This document shows, in pieces, positions 1-12,367 of a DNA stretch of 64,000 nt. Positions within the stretch are counted from its first letter, which is position 1; every line of letters begins with the position of its first letter. A model generated the notes under the pieces. The model did no database searches, was not told the DNA's origin, and worked only from the letters and a program-made list of their open reading frames with translations. Where the stretch lies: the NCBI GenBank assembly GCA_022414725.1, contig CM039464.1, positions 19,211,556-19,275,555 on the forward strand, written 5' to 3'. This DNA is from Microglena sp. YARC (taxonomy: Eukaryota > Chlorophyta > Chlorophyceae > Chlamydomonadales > Chlamydomonadaceae). The position numbers were made by a program, and so were the translations under genes.

Positions 1-1601
1 CTGTCTGTCTGTCTGTCTTGTCTGTCTGTCTGCTCTCATTCTTGTCTGTCTGCTGTTCTGCTGTCTATGGCCGGGCTGCGTCTGGGAATCTGTCGAGTTG
101 TTGTTATGTATCGCTCAGACGTAGACAAATTAAAAGGGAACGGAATAATTTGCTTTCGCGATTTTTACCCAGTTTCTTTTTTTTATACTGCGGAAGACAG
201 CGAGCAGCCCAAATTGCTTGCTGAAGCTATCACAATCCCAAGATTAAGTTCAAGTCTCAGAATTCAGGCTATGGAATGAGTTGCGTTCAGGACGCAGAGC
301 TGGGGGTCTACTGAGCAAACCCTGCATGAACTTAATTACAAGATGGACTACATAGGCCTCATCTCAAGTGGCAAGCTGGCAACAACACAGGTTACCAAGA
401 AATGCATTTACCAAGTCGTATGCTCATGAAGTCACGAATGAATGGATGTGACAGGAATCTCACGCCCAGGAGGTGGGTGTCCGGACGACAAACCAGCGTT
501 ACGAACTTGAGGGTTCGGCGTTCAGATGTGCTTGATGATCCATCTCATAGTGAAAGCAGTGAATTGGGCGCGACGAAAAAAGCGTATTGAGTGGTGCGAC
601 ATGCCACATCGATGGCATCTCATCTTGTTACAACTCAAACACCGATGAACATCCCAAAGCATGAAAATCACTTTCTGTGGCGCAAGCGTATTCGCGCGAA
701 GCAGCCGCGGCCAGCTGTTGGACCTCGCGGCTTCGGCCATTGAATTGAAGCTCGACTCAGCGGGGAGTTTCTAGAGAAGCAACAAGGGGTACCTGAGCTT
801 TGTAGCTTGGGTAACCTGAGAGAGCAAGGAATACACAAGAGACGAGTCAAATTGAAATTACTACAGCTCAAAAAACTAAACACCTTGACCTGTTACCGCT
901 CTTTCCCTCCATGTGGGCACCCCGAGAATAACGCGCGAATACCTACGAGACATCCAAGCCAAGCACCCACACGACACTCACCTCTCAGCTGCTTTTTGCG
1001 CACTTCATGTTGGGCGCTGCGGCGTTGTTACTGCACCACTCACTGCTGCTGTGGGAGTGAGGTCCTCTCCACTTCTCACCGTCCCACTATGCAGCGTGAA
1101 GCGAAGCTCGCTTACCTTCGCAAATCTTCGCCTGCAGGCTTATCTGCCGCACTCGATCTCTGTGATCTTGTTCAACCGGTCTATGTTTCCATCGTGTGAT
1201 CGCTAAAATTTGATTGATTGTTACAAGTTTTTCAGCCAGCTCTGGTCTGGCTCACCGTCCTCCCAATTCCAGTTATTCCCCGTGCGATACTCCACACGGA
1301 CACCAGGCAAAAGCACACTAAGTGAATCGCTGACAAGCTAGAGATGGGACACAGCATCTCGGCATCACCCTCGATCACACGGACATTCCCCTCGTTCGGA
1401 ATTAGTGCTGATAAAACACTCTGCTGCTGCACATATTTCTTTATTTTCTGAGATGTTCGTTGGCAAGACCTCCCGAAAAATGCAAAGCAGGCTTGTCTTG
1501 GTTCAACAATAGACTCGTCAATGACAATGACACTTAATGTAATAATAATGTTATCTAACTTCAGCCACCATCACCCATAAACTGCCTTGTGATTACTGAA
1601 A

Positions 1602-1940
1602 ATGTCAGTCAGAAGCTTCCTGTTGTCTGCCTGCGTCTCTTCGCAGTCTTCGTCTTCGTATCTGTCCGTGTCTCTGTCTGTCCTGTCAGTCAGTCTGTTG
1701 TCTGTCTTCTGTCTGTCTGTCTGTTGTCTGATCCCCTGTCCTGTCTTGTCTGTCTGCTCTGATCGTATGTCCTGTCTGTTGGTCTGCTCTGTGTCTGTGC
1801 TGTCTGTCTGTCTGTCTGTCGTCTGTCTGTTGTCTGTCTGTCTGACTGTTCTTCTGTCTGTCTGTCCTGTCTGTCTGGTTCTGTCTGTCTGTCTGTCTGT
1901 CTGTCTGGTTCTGTCTGTTGCTCTGTCTGTCTGTCTGTCT

Positions 1941-1992
<52 letters not shown>

Positions 1993-2262
1993 CTGTCTGT
2001 CTTCTGTCTGTCTCTGTCTGTTGGTCTTGTACTGTCTGTCTGTCTGTCTGTCTGTTTTTTGTCCTGTCTGTTGTCTGTTGTCTGTTGTCTGTCCTGTCTG
2101 TCTGTGTCTGTCTGTCTGTTGCCTGTCTCCACTCTGGCTGGTGGTTGGCTGGCTGTGTCGGTCTGTCTGTCTGCCTGTCTGTCTGCAAGACGCTGGCTAC
2201 TGGCTGTCTGTGTCTGTCTGGTCTCTCTACTGCCTGTCTGCGTCTGCCTGTCTTTTCTGTAT
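1602..2262. repeat. (CTGT)n microsatellite block, unit 1/2 boundary
   Basis: About 660 bases of nearly pure CTGT repeats with interspersed variants. Because the 4-base unit lacks stops in several frames it produces long spurious reading frames on both strands. A sister block lies at 3667-4330 and the end of another at 1-66. Confidence 0.95.
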
Positions 2263-3666
2263 ACAAAGACGCCAGCTATGGTGCGCTGCGTACTTGGGAA
2301 TCATGTGAGTTTTGTTGATTGTATCGTTCAGAAGTAGAAGAAAAAAGGGAAGGAATAATTTGTTCGCAGTTTACAAGTGTCTTTTTTTTTTTATACTGCC
2401 GAAGACAGCGAGCAGCCAATCTGCTGGCTGAAGCTAATCAACCAAGATTAAGTTCAAAGTCTCAGAATTCACGGCTATGCGCATGAGTTGCGTCTCAGAC
2501 GCAGAAGCTGGGGGGTCTACTGAGCAACCCTCGCATGATACTTTAATTACCCAAGATGGACTACATAAGGCAGTGGCAGGCTGGCAACAACAGGTGAACA
2601 AGAGGGTTTACCAAGAATGCATCTTACAAGTCAGTCATGCTATCGAAGTCAACGAATGAATGGACTTCTGTGACACAAGAATCTCACCCAGGAAGGTGGT
2701 GTCCGGACGCAAAACCAGCGACACTGAGGGTTTCGAGTTCAGATGTGCATGATGATCCATCTCATATAGTGAAACAGTGAATTGGGCGCGACGAAAAAAG
2801 CGTATTGAGTGTCACTCTACAACATGCCCACATTCGATGGCATCTCATTCTTGTTACATCAAACACATGAAATCAAGATGAATTCATTTCTGTGGCGCAA
2901 GCGTATATGGAGCAAGCGCTCAATCTGGTGACTCGCTTTCGGCATTGGAATTGAAGCTCGACTCGCGGGGAGTTCAAAGGCAACAAAGGGGTCTAAGCTT
3001 GGGTAACGCTTTAGAGAGCAAGGCATACACGAAGACGAGTCAATTGAAATTACTAGCTCAAAAAACTACACGCCTGTACGCTTCCCCCTCATGTGCAACG
3101 AGAATAACACCGCCGTGGATACTCGAGACATCCAAAGCAGCCACGCACACGACACCACTCTCAGCTGTTCGCACTAATGTGGGCGCTGCGTTGCTGGCTG
3201 GATGAGTTCCATTTACGTCACCAGAGGTGTAAGGCGAAGCTGTTAAACTTCGATTTACGCCCTGCGGTATTCTGGCATGAATTGTGACTTGTTCAGTCTT
3301 GTTCCGTTCTTGTGATGCTACATATTTGATTTGATTGTTACAGTTTAGCCAGCTCGCTGCTCACGTCTAACCAATTCGTTACCCCGTGCGAGTACAACAC
3401 GGAACGAAGTACCTAAGTGAAATTGTCGCTGAAACTGATGGGAACAAGCATCATTCGTAGCACGGAATCCCTCGTTCGGAATTAGTGCTGATAATACACT
3501 GCTGCATGCTGGCAATTTTTATTTTCTGAGTGTTCGTTGGAAGACCATCCGAAAAATGCAAAGCAGGCTTGTTCTTGGTTCAATGACTGTCAATGACTAT
3601 GTAATATAGTTATCTACACTTCAGCACATCACGATAACTGCCTTGTGATAATGAAATAGTTTTGGG

Positions 3667-4330
3667 TTGGGCGTGTCAAGTCAGTCTGTTTCTCGTCTGT
3701 CCTGGTCTGGTCTGAGTCTTGATGTTCTGTCTGTCCGCGTCTGTCGTACTGTGCTGTCGTCGTCTGCTGTCTGGTCTGTCTGTGTCTGGTTCTGTCTGTT
3801 GTCTGTCTGTATTCGTGTTATGTCCTTCTGTCTGTCTGGTCTGTTGCTGGTCTGTCTGAGATCTGCTGTCTGTCTGTCTGTTATCCGTCGTCCTGTACTG
3901 TCTGTCCTGTCTGTCTGTCTGTTCTGTCGTCTTCTGTCTGTCCTGTCTGTCTTCGTCTGTGCGTACGTCTGTCGCTGTGCTGTCTGTCTCGTCTGTCCTG
4001 GATTGGCTGTCTGTTCTTGGTGATCTCGTCTGTCGGTCTGTCTGTCTGTCTGGTCTGTCTGTATGTTGATCTGTCTTGTTGTCTGTTCCGTTGTCGTCTG
4101 CTGTTCTGTCTGCTCGTGTGTTTGTCTGGTTGTCTGTCTGCTCTTGTCGGTGGGGGCGTGTGCCGTTTCTTGTTGTGTCGTCTGGTTGGTGCTGGTTTTG
4201 TCGGCTGCTGGTGGGGTCGTCTGGGTTTGTCTGCCCCTGTCTGTGTTCGTGGTTGGAGTGGCTATCGTAGTGTCCCGTGGGTCGGGTCCTTCTGGCATCT
4301 GGGCTGCCTTGGTCTGCGTGCTGCGCTGCG
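3667..4330. repeat. (CTGT)n microsatellite block, unit 2/3 boundary
   Basis: A second ~660-base CTGT-rich block, more degenerate than the one at 1602-2262 and at the same place in the ~2.1-2.2 kb unit. It is non-coding. Confidence 0.9.
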
Positions 4331-4976
4331 GTCTTTTTTCTTTCTGTATAACCAAGGCCGTCTATGGGGCCGCGGCGGCTGCGGTGTCTTGGGAATCATG
4401 TGGTTTTTGTTATTGTAATCGTTCAGAAAGTAGAGAAAAAGGGAAGGACCTACTTTGTTCGCATGTCCGGTTTTACACCACAGTTTTCTTCCTCATTTTT
4501 TTCTTCTTCTTTTTTTTTTTTTTAAACGCCCGAAGATAACTAGCGAGCAGCCAAATTGCTGGCTGAAGGCTAATCCACCAGATAGTTTTAAGGGTCTCAG
4601 CAATTCAGGCTATGGAATGATTGCGTCTCGGAGCAGAGCTGGCGGGTTACTGACACCCTGCATGATACTTAATTACCAGATGGGACTCATAAGGCAGTGG
4701 CGGCCTGGCCACACAGGTGAACAGGGTTACAAGAAATGCATCTTACAAGTGAATGGCTCATGAAGTAGAATGCATGGATGTGACGTGAACATAACCCCAG
4801 AGGTGGGGGGGGTGGTGTCCGGTACGCAAACCGCGAACACTAGAGGGTTCGGTTCAGATGTTTGCATGATGATCTTTCCATCTCTAGTGATCAGTGAATT
4901 GGGGCCCGGAGAAAAAGGCGTATTTGAGTGGCGACATGCCACATCGGATGGCATCCTCATTCTTGTTACATCAAAC

Positions 4977-5976
4977 NNNNNNNNNNNNNNNNNNNNNNNN
5001 NNNNNNNNNNNNNNNNNNNNNNNNNNNNNNNNNNNNNNNNNNNNNNNNNNNNNNNNNNNNNNNNNNNNNNNNNNNNNNNNNNNNNNNNNNNNNNNNNNNN
5101 NNNNNNNNNNNNNNNNNNNNNNNNNNNNNNNNNNNNNNNNNNNNNNNNNNNNNNNNNNNNNNNNNNNNNNNNNNNNNNNNNNNNNNNNNNNNNNNNNNNN
5201 NNNNNNNNNNNNNNNNNNNNNNNNNNNNNNNNNNNNNNNNNNNNNNNNNNNNNNNNNNNNNNNNNNNNNNNNNNNNNNNNNNNNNNNNNNNNNNNNNNNN
5301 NNNNNNNNNNNNNNNNNNNNNNNNNNNNNNNNNNNNNNNNNNNNNNNNNNNNNNNNNNNNNNNNNNNNNNNNNNNNNNNNNNNNNNNNNNNNNNNNNNNN
5401 NNNNNNNNNNNNNNNNNNNNNNNNNNNNNNNNNNNNNNNNNNNNNNNNNNNNNNNNNNNNNNNNNNNNNNNNNNNNNNNNNNNNNNNNNNNNNNNNNNNN
5501 NNNNNNNNNNNNNNNNNNNNNNNNNNNNNNNNNNNNNNNNNNNNNNNNNNNNNNNNNNNNNNNNNNNNNNNNNNNNNNNNNNNNNNNNNNNNNNNNNNNN
5601 NNNNNNNNNNNNNNNNNNNNNNNNNNNNNNNNNNNNNNNNNNNNNNNNNNNNNNNNNNNNNNNNNNNNNNNNNNNNNNNNNNNNNNNNNNNNNNNNNNNN
5701 NNNNNNNNNNNNNNNNNNNNNNNNNNNNNNNNNNNNNNNNNNNNNNNNNNNNNNNNNNNNNNNNNNNNNNNNNNNNNNNNNNNNNNNNNNNNNNNNNNNN
5801 NNNNNNNNNNNNNNNNNNNNNNNNNNNNNNNNNNNNNNNNNNNNNNNNNNNNNNNNNNNNNNNNNNNNNNNNNNNNNNNNNNNNNNNNNNNNNNNNNNNN
5901 NNNNNNNNNNNNNNNNNNNNNNNNNNNNNNNNNNNNNNNNNNNNNNNNNNNNNNNNNNNNNNNNNNNNNNNNNNNN
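4977..5976. other. Assembly gap, exactly 1000 N
   Basis: A run of exactly 1000 unknown bases, a conventional gap size, so the true distance is unknown. Satellite lies to the left and the duplicated segment to the right. Sequence on both sides of the gap is indel-rich. Confidence 1.
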
Positions 5977-6945
5977 CGGCATTGGGGGTGATTGGTGTGC
6001 TACCTTGGCTTACAGGCAGCCACAGAGCTCTAGTGCTCCTGTGGGGGCCCCCCACTTCTAGTAGGTTGGCTGGTTTTGGATGCGGGGTGGATTTGCGTGA
6101 TTTTGGATAGCAGGTCTATATGGAGCGAACCCCTTACACAAACAACACATGAACATACAGATACACACCTGCAGGCTGTATAGAGGTTGGCAAGTCCGTC
6201 AGCCTATTCGGCACCCCTGGGCTGCACACATACACATACCCCTTACACATACCCCCCTATACACAAACAACATCTAACAGATACAACCATAACAGCCAAG
6301 CTGTGATAGTTGGCAAATCCCGTCAGCATTCGCTACCCCTTGGAGTATCAACATACACCGCGAGTCGCTTTGTCGTCCCCCTTACACACTACCCCCATAC
6401 ACAAACACAACAATACACGCCTCAGAGCTGAGTCTGATGAGGTTGGGCAAGTCCCGGCGGGCCTATTTGGCCACCCGCTGGGCTGCAACATACACATACC
6501 CCTTATACACATACCCCCAACTACACAAACACACAAACAACTTGCACCTTGCTAGAGCTGTCCCTGATACTGGTTGGGCAAATCCCGCCAGCCTATTCGG
6601 CTAACCCTGCTGCAACAACACCTACCCCTTAACACATCTCCAACCCATTACACCAAAACACAAGTCATACTAGAAACACCTGCAGTGAGCTTCACCAGCA
6701 CGGCCGATCGTCTGAGAGGTGGCAAGTTCCCCTCAGCCTATTAGGCTACTCCGCCGGGCTGCAACCATACACATACCCCTTACACAACCACCCCACTACC
6801 ACAAACACATCTACAGAACCACCTCTGCAGACTGTGATGAGTGCGCAAGTCCCGTCAGCGTATGTCAGCCTACCCCTGGCTCAACATACACATTACCCCT
6901 CTTCTACACATCGACCCCCATACACAAACACATTCAACAGATACA
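5977..6945. repeat. RsmE-tail and AMT-tail repeat arrays, copy 1
   Basis: The first ~130 bases contain one unit of the RsmE exon-tail array (compare 52545-52680). They run into six ~115-130 base units of the array that follows the ammonium transporter exon. The landmark 'gttgggcaagtcccgtc' type motif recurs roughly every 115-145 bases between 6189 and 6845. Indels are far more common here than in copy 2. Confidence 0.85.
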
Positions 6946-8433
6946 TCCTCAGGCTGTGAACTCTATAGTATATCCCTCCTCCGGGTAAAACTAAAATACC
7001 TAGTTGGTGCCTTGGGCTAGCTCCTGTTGCAGTACTCCTCCCTCTGCCCAAGAAAACCAAACCGCAAGATTCCCAGCGCCAGCGAATCCGTGCACTGGGG
7101 GGCGGCCAGACAGGGGGTCATCAATCTTTTAACTTCAAAGAACAACGCAGCAGACCAGGTCAAGACAAGGGACACCACCACAACCGCCAGGATGGGCGGC
7201 CCCAGGTCCAGCACGTGGCTCCAGCAGTGATGACACAAAGCCAACCAGCACACCCGTTGCACAGCTGAACAACATCCACCGAGGGTCCTGATGAAGGTGG
7301 CCAGAACACTCCAACTATTGTATACACCTATCGTCTACCTGAGACGCCGGACAGGGTGGTCAGACGGCAGCACGGCCAGCAATAATTCTAGAGTTCATGT
7401 TGTCAAATGACAGGGTGATCCTGGTTGAATCCATCCATCCAAACCACAGGAGGCAGGTTTCCGAGCACAACCAGCAGGGAGGGAGTAAGCCAGGCATGTC
7501 CCTAGGCTTGCCCTGGGCATCAAAGCGACCAAAGACGGGGACCGACAAGGATAGCTCCCATCATTCCAGCTAGACCATCCAGTCATGATGGACAAACGCG
7601 CGAGCTGCTAAAGTCAACCTACAGTTCCACTGTCCAGCAGCAGTCGTTGGCAGCAAAGGCACCCAACCAGCCCCCAGTGGACCAAACCCAGTGGACCAAA
7701 CCCAGTGGACAATCACGGGATAGACCGAAAAGAGGAGATCAAGAATGAGTAGCCCATGTAGGCAATGAAGTTGAAGCGCTCAGCAACGCATCAGCAGGGA
7801 TGGTGGTAGCGGGTGGCTGCGAAAGCCCACTGAAAGAAGAAAAAGTCAGTCCACACTCACTCACCGGTACCGGTGTTAGAAGAGCTGAAGTTGTTGAGGG
7901 CAAACCAGGGAATCTCCAATGAACTTGTTGGGGTCTGACCACTACCATAGGCGCAAAGCCAAACCAACCACGTAGAAGCAATCGCAGAAGTGCAAGCATC
8001 CAGCACAGTCTGCATCAGAATGTTCATGTGGGACTTGTGGCGGATAGCTCCGGCGCAAAGCATGGCGAAACCTCCGTGCTGCATAGGTAGGAGCAGGCAG
8101 CAAGTTAGAAGAACAGACTGGAGAGGATGGTGGGGTGGACGTAACAGGTAGATACATGCCATCCCCCGCGCAACATGCTGGGTCGTAAGCATTCCAGTAC
8201 ACAGGCTTGGTGCATTCGTGGGATTAAAACATGCAAAATATACAGGCCATGTACTGCAAGTAATGGGGTTTGCTGTTCCTTACCATGAGGAAGACCATGG
8301 CCCGCAGATGACGATCCACGCGGAGTTCAATCCATACTTGAGGCCATCAGTTCCAAGATCGGGTGTCGCCAGGTTGGCGCACAGCACCTCGGCCTTGGTG
8401 GTGGAGCCGAATTGAGCGGCAAGGGCTCATATA
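6946..8433 (-). pseudogene. Ammonium transporter, copy 1 (frame broken)
   Basis: Two exons correspond to those at 53402-54852. One is at about 8284-8433 and the other at about 6946-8078, separated by a GT-AG intron. Reading frames are interrupted many times by single-base indels, so no long stretch of transporter protein can be read, although the DNA is nearly identical to copy 2. The same 14-base tandem duplication that shifts frame in copy 2 is present (around 7673-7712). Whether this is a decayed gene or poor consensus at a contig end cannot be settled from the sequence; the homopolymer pattern favours sequencing error. Confidence 0.75.
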
Positions 8434-9804
8434 CTGCGGGGTGGATGGAAAGTGGAAAGGTCGGTCCAGCAGCCAGCCAAGCCAGGATTAAACTGAGGGG
8501 GCGAAATATTACAGGGTGAATCCTGGCTTATCATGGTTAACGGGACCCAGCGCAAACAAGCTCGGGCGCAGTGTACAACCAGAGGTGGGCAGCGTGGGCA
8601 GCGTCAGCCATAAGCGAGGCGAGGGGAATCCAGAACCGTGTGTGCGTACTCAGGGTGTGGTGCAGTAGTTTGTAACCATGTTCTCTCTGCCAGCAGACGA
8701 TAAGCAGCCCAAAGGCTGATAGACGATGTAGTCAGCCCAAACACGACCAGAATGCGAGGGGGTGGGGTAGTGAACAGGCACGTGCTTCGAGCACGGGGCG
8801 CTTGTAGATGTGTGTATGGTATGGTTGATAGGAAGGGTTCGGTGAGGAGGTGTGATGTGCTTCTTGCGCTTGCAATTGGTGGGATCTTGGAATGAGGATG
8901 GGGTGGAGAGATAGGGGGGGGGGCAGGAGGGGGAGAGTGAGAAATCCTACAGTTTGGCTTGCGGCTAAGACGTGAGGCAGGCGCCCTAATCGTCATGTAA
9001 TCCATAAAAAGACTAGGATAGACAGCGCGCGGATTAAGCCGAGGGGCAACTCAGAGCAAGGGGGTATCCTCCTCATCGCTCAGTTGGTGCAGGACATTGA
9101 GGGAGTATGCAAAAATGGTGCGAGGGCGGCGTATAAGACTCGAACTCCGCTGGTGGAGTCATGTCGGTATGGCGTGAGGAAAACATGTGACACGTCCGAT
9201 CTTGCCCCGTGGGTATCGCACGGGGGAAGAACTGTATTCTGCAGACGGCTGAAACCTTCAGGCGCATAGAAGCATGCAACAATGCCGATTCCAATTCGAT
9301 CAGACTCGACGCGATATTCAAGACAGCCCTCATGCCGGTCGTGATGGCTTACGGACGCAATGCCGTCTATGGGAAGCTTACCTGTTCCTCTGAGCAGGGT
9401 AGTAAGCTTCGTAGTCTCCCATGGCTGCTGCCTGTAAAAGCGAGCTGGCAGGCAGTTCACGCTATCACGGTCGAAATTGGAAAACAAACAACCATATGCA
9501 CGTGTGACTTCATGCGGCTTGCTGTATAGTGTACTGCTAACTCGCCTAGTAACGGCAAGCCGGGAGCGCGAGAATCCAGTGAACCCCACGGGTTGCGGTA
9601 CACGCTAGCGCTGGCTCGAAGGTGTACTACACGTGGAAAAAACGTACCCACTGGATCTGAGGCACGGGACCTGAACCCTAGGTCCCGCGCCCTTAAAATC
9701 TGTAACCTGAGAAACGCTGAACACAAAGCCCCTCATAACTTTATCTCGCTGCACCATCCCCTTCTCATTAACAACGCTCGATAGAGCTCGAACTTAGGCA
9801 CTAT
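8434..9804. other. Upstream region of AMT copy 1, no gene recognised
   Basis: Matches 54853-56230. No conserved protein is readable on either strand. A tRNA-like 3' half (T-arm with a 'gggttcaa' loop on the minus strand) lies near 9658-9695. Any first exon of the transporter should be here on the minus strand, but I could not identify one. Confidence 0.5.
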
Positions 9805-10609
9805 GGGCGTGTTTCCAGTGGACCAACAGTTCAACTGTGTAAAGTAGACCACTCAACCCTACAGTTCAAGTTTGAGTGCTGAGCTGGGACCCTAAAACCT
9901 CAAGAAGTGCCTTGTCATCACGGCTGCCCCTCGAGCGCGGTCTGGTCTCCTGCCCCCGCCTGCCCCCCTCGCTGCAAGTGCATGCAGCTTGCTCGAAGTT
10001 TCCTCAAATCACCGCATCCACCGCTTACCACAGCCAGTGTATTATTTCGCTGCGCTCTTCACTTCCATCTGTTCTCTTGCTCCTCCTGCCGCTGCCGCTT
10101 CTGCATCTGCCTCCGTCCGTCGAATGGATCGGGTGGTCACATTGAAATTTCGGTCGAATCTGTGGCTCTCGCTATCATCAGTCGAACTGGTTAATTCCCG
10201 CCTTTCTTTCATGTCTTCGCCCATCCAACTTGAAATTGGCTCCCAATTACTCGCAACTCGGGGCGTGTTGACAGATCTCGGGAGAATCTGCGAAGATGCT
10301 CACTGCTGTTTCACTTTTGTGATTTTGTCCCAACGCCCTCCCTCGAAATTGTCCACCGCCCTCCCCCCAAAATAGTTGAACTGTTGAGCAATCCCGAACA
10401 GGGGGGGGGGGGGGGGGGGGTGTTCGCGGATTGCTCAACAGTTGAACTGTTGAGGGGGAGGGCGACGGACAAACCCTGACGTGGCTGCCCACCTGGCGTG
10501 CCACATCGGCGAAAAGTTGAACTGTTGAAGTTGAACTGTGCCCACTGGAAACACTCGTGCCACGCTGGCGCCCACAGTTGAACTATTTTGGTCCACTGGA
10601 AACACGCCC
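9805..10609. mobile_element. PIF/Harbinger-like non-autonomous element, copy 1
   Basis: An ~800-base element bounded by ~35-base terminal inverted repeats that begin GGGCGTGTTTCCAGTGG. It is flanked by a possible 3-base duplication, TAT. The GGGCGTGTTT start resembles PIF/Harbinger ends. No transposase is visible, so it would be non-autonomous. A strong hairpin with a G20 loop lies inside (10379-10442). Confidence 0.6.
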
Positions 10610-11218
10610 TATGTGGGGACTCGCTTTTTTGGGGGGGGGGGGGGGAGGGGGGGTGGGGGGGCGTGATAGATGCTACCTGGCTGGGCCTGCGAGGGCTGTT
10701 TCCTTTCCGGGACAGGTTGGCCCTGTGATTTATTATGTCTGACTACAGATCTATGCCGAGGAATCGCAATCTAAATTCATCTTCGCATTCTGAAGATGAT
10801 GGATAAGGGGGAAAGGATGTTGAGAAGCTTCTATGGGGGTGAGGGTGGGAGTGGGGTACTACCACGGCTGCATGGGTGGGTGTGGAGCACTGCCATGGCT
10901 GTATGAGTGGGTGTAGAGCAGTAGAGCACTGCCTTGGGGGTATGGGTGAGTAAGTATGGCACTAGCGGCACGACGGCATCTTTCCCGAGTATATAGAAAA
11001 TTCCGAAAAATGCAAAAGAAGGGTAGGTAAATTCCGCGACTGTCTAGCGATGGCCCGGGCTATTTGTTTTTGTGGGCGTTCTGTCGTCTTTCTCTCAAAT
11101 GATCATGCAGTACCAACAATTCGCCTAAGATTTGGGAGCTGACGCGATTCGCCTTTTAGTCTCATACGCAAAGCGTGTGTCGATAAGAAAAAATAGTAGT
11201 CGTCGGCAGGCCCAGTAC
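10610..11218. other. Intergenic, no gene seen (copy 1)
   Basis: Contains a G-rich run near 10629-10660 and a GT-rich degenerate repeat ('gggtgtggagcactgcc' type) at 10830-10960. No conserved reading frame is visible. The equivalent in copy 2 is 57034-57638. Confidence 0.6.
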
Positions 11219-11505
11219 AACGTTTACCCCCCAGGGTATTTAATAACTACCTTGGGGGGGGTAGACTTCCAGCCGCGAATCGCCCTACGCTGAAGTGTTT
11301 AACCTGACTACCGATTAGTAAAACTGTCGTGCGTCGTTTACCCCCCCCCCCAACGTCCACAGTATGGACCTTGCCCCCCCCCTAGAATTCCAGCCGCGAA
11401 TCGCCCTACGCTGAAGTGTGAACCTGACTCCGATTAGTAAAACTGTCGTGCGTCGTTTACCCCCCCAAGGATGACAGTATCATCCTTGCCCCCCTAGAAT
11501 TCCAG
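11219..11505. repeat. Tandem hairpin array (8-5-8 palindromes), copy 1
   Basis: Three ~120-base units. Each has a nearly constant part (about 78 bases including a 'cgaatcgccctacgctgaag' segment) ending in TTTACCCCCC, followed by a 21-base dyad, then C or G runs and TAGA. The dyads have 8-base arms around a 5-base loop. Unit 3 is AAGGATGA/TCATCCTT around CAGTA. Unit 2 has different inner arm bases that still pair (7 of 8) around the same CAGTA. Unit 1 pairs at 6 of 8 with a different loop. The array lies ~120 bases upstream of the small coiled-coil gene. Confidence 0.75.
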
Positions 11506-11626
11506 CCGACCAGTAGAGGAAGTCGAGAGGAAGTCAAGAGGAAGTCAAGAGGAAATCAGGACAGGCGCTTCTTCATCCATTCCGTGTCCGCTAGCGACTT
11601 TTTGTCAGTATCTCTCATCCTTCGAG

Positions 11627-12290
11627 ATGCCTCCCAAAAAGCATCCGAATTCGTCCTGGTTGTCTTTCACTCAGTTGCAACAAGAAATCCAGGAATGGTA
11701 TGACATGCTCTACTAGATGCGGTGAGGCCGTAACATCCTTCGTTGGTGACGATCCTGTTAGGACGGCTCTCATTTCTGCGTATCAGCAGGAGCTTAATGA
11801 CTGGAATGATACCAATTCGCGGGCTGAGACGACGAAGACGCGATCTTCCATATTTAACATATGGAGGACTGATGAAGCAGCCATCAAAGTCCAGAATAAT
11901 CTGGATAAGCAGCTCGCTCTCGTGCAAGCTGAAGCGGAGACATCTGGTAAGCTGCATGATTCGCTTGAGAAGGCGAGGACAATCGCGAAGAGGATCCGCG
12001 AAGAAAAGTTGGAGATCAGGGGATGGATACAAGTGAGGTCAAATTCAGCCAAGAGGATGATGATGCTCTTCATGCGAAAGCTTTCGCATCTGCACCCCCA
12101 GAGATGTCGAGCCTCGAGGATGACGACGAGTATGGTTATGAGTCAGCGCAGAAGAGGTGTGTGTGTTGGTGAAATAATTTATATAGTACTGACTTTACAC
12201 TCCGCTGTCCGATCTGATGTCCGCCCTTCTCACTCTCTTGTATTGCAGGTGCCATCGCGGAGAAGGCACTCAAGAAATGGATGAAGCGGA
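11627..12290 (+). CDS. Unknown small coiled-coil/acidic protein, copy 1
   Basis: I do not recognise this gene. The ATG at 11627 follows the hairpin array. The body is rich in charged residues and predicted coiled coil (about 11730-12020: repeated K/R/E with alanine and leucine), followed by an acidic stretch with runs of D and E (12025-12155). A GT-AG intron, about 12157-12248, has clear GTGTGTG and TTGCAG ends, followed by a short last exon. In this copy frame changes occur after ~27 codons and again near 12015, compared with copy 2. Each copy corrects the other at different places, so the intact gene probably encodes roughly 210-220 residues. Confidence 0.5.
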
Positions 12291-12367
12291 TGCGGGTACA
12301 TGAACGAGCTAGACAATGCTATGGATGCAGTCGGCTTTAGATGGATAGATAGCGTAAAGAGATATCG

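Larger units (their letters stand above)
1..4976. repeat. Macrosatellite: three ~2.1-2.2 kb units
   Basis: Three consecutive copies of the same sequence are visible. The landmark poly-T followed by a 'gaagacagcgagcag' motif recurs near 181, 2384 and 4511, giving periods of about 2.2 and 2.1 kb. Each unit holds a (CTGT)n block of up to ~650 bases followed by ~1.5 kb of unique sequence. The copies differ by many single-base insertions and deletions, more than substitutions, which suggests poor consensus as well as divergence. The third unit is cut by the assembly gap. I see no gene in these units. Parts of the unit (the 'actgccgaagac..gcgagcagcc' motif and the 'gccaactctgggctg' motif) recur at 35.5, 24.8 and 25.6 kb, so the satellite is built from dispersed repeats. 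Confidence 0.8.

Noticed and set aside
1602..2318. Long reading frames of Cys/Leu/Ser/Val or Gln/Thr/Asp/Arg on both strands
   Set aside because: They are translations of the (CTGT)n microsatellite. Open frames on both strands follow from the 4-base repeat and carry no protein signal.
4727..6110. Reading frames of 338-446 codons across 5-6 kb
   Set aside because: They consist almost entirely of the 1000-N gap.
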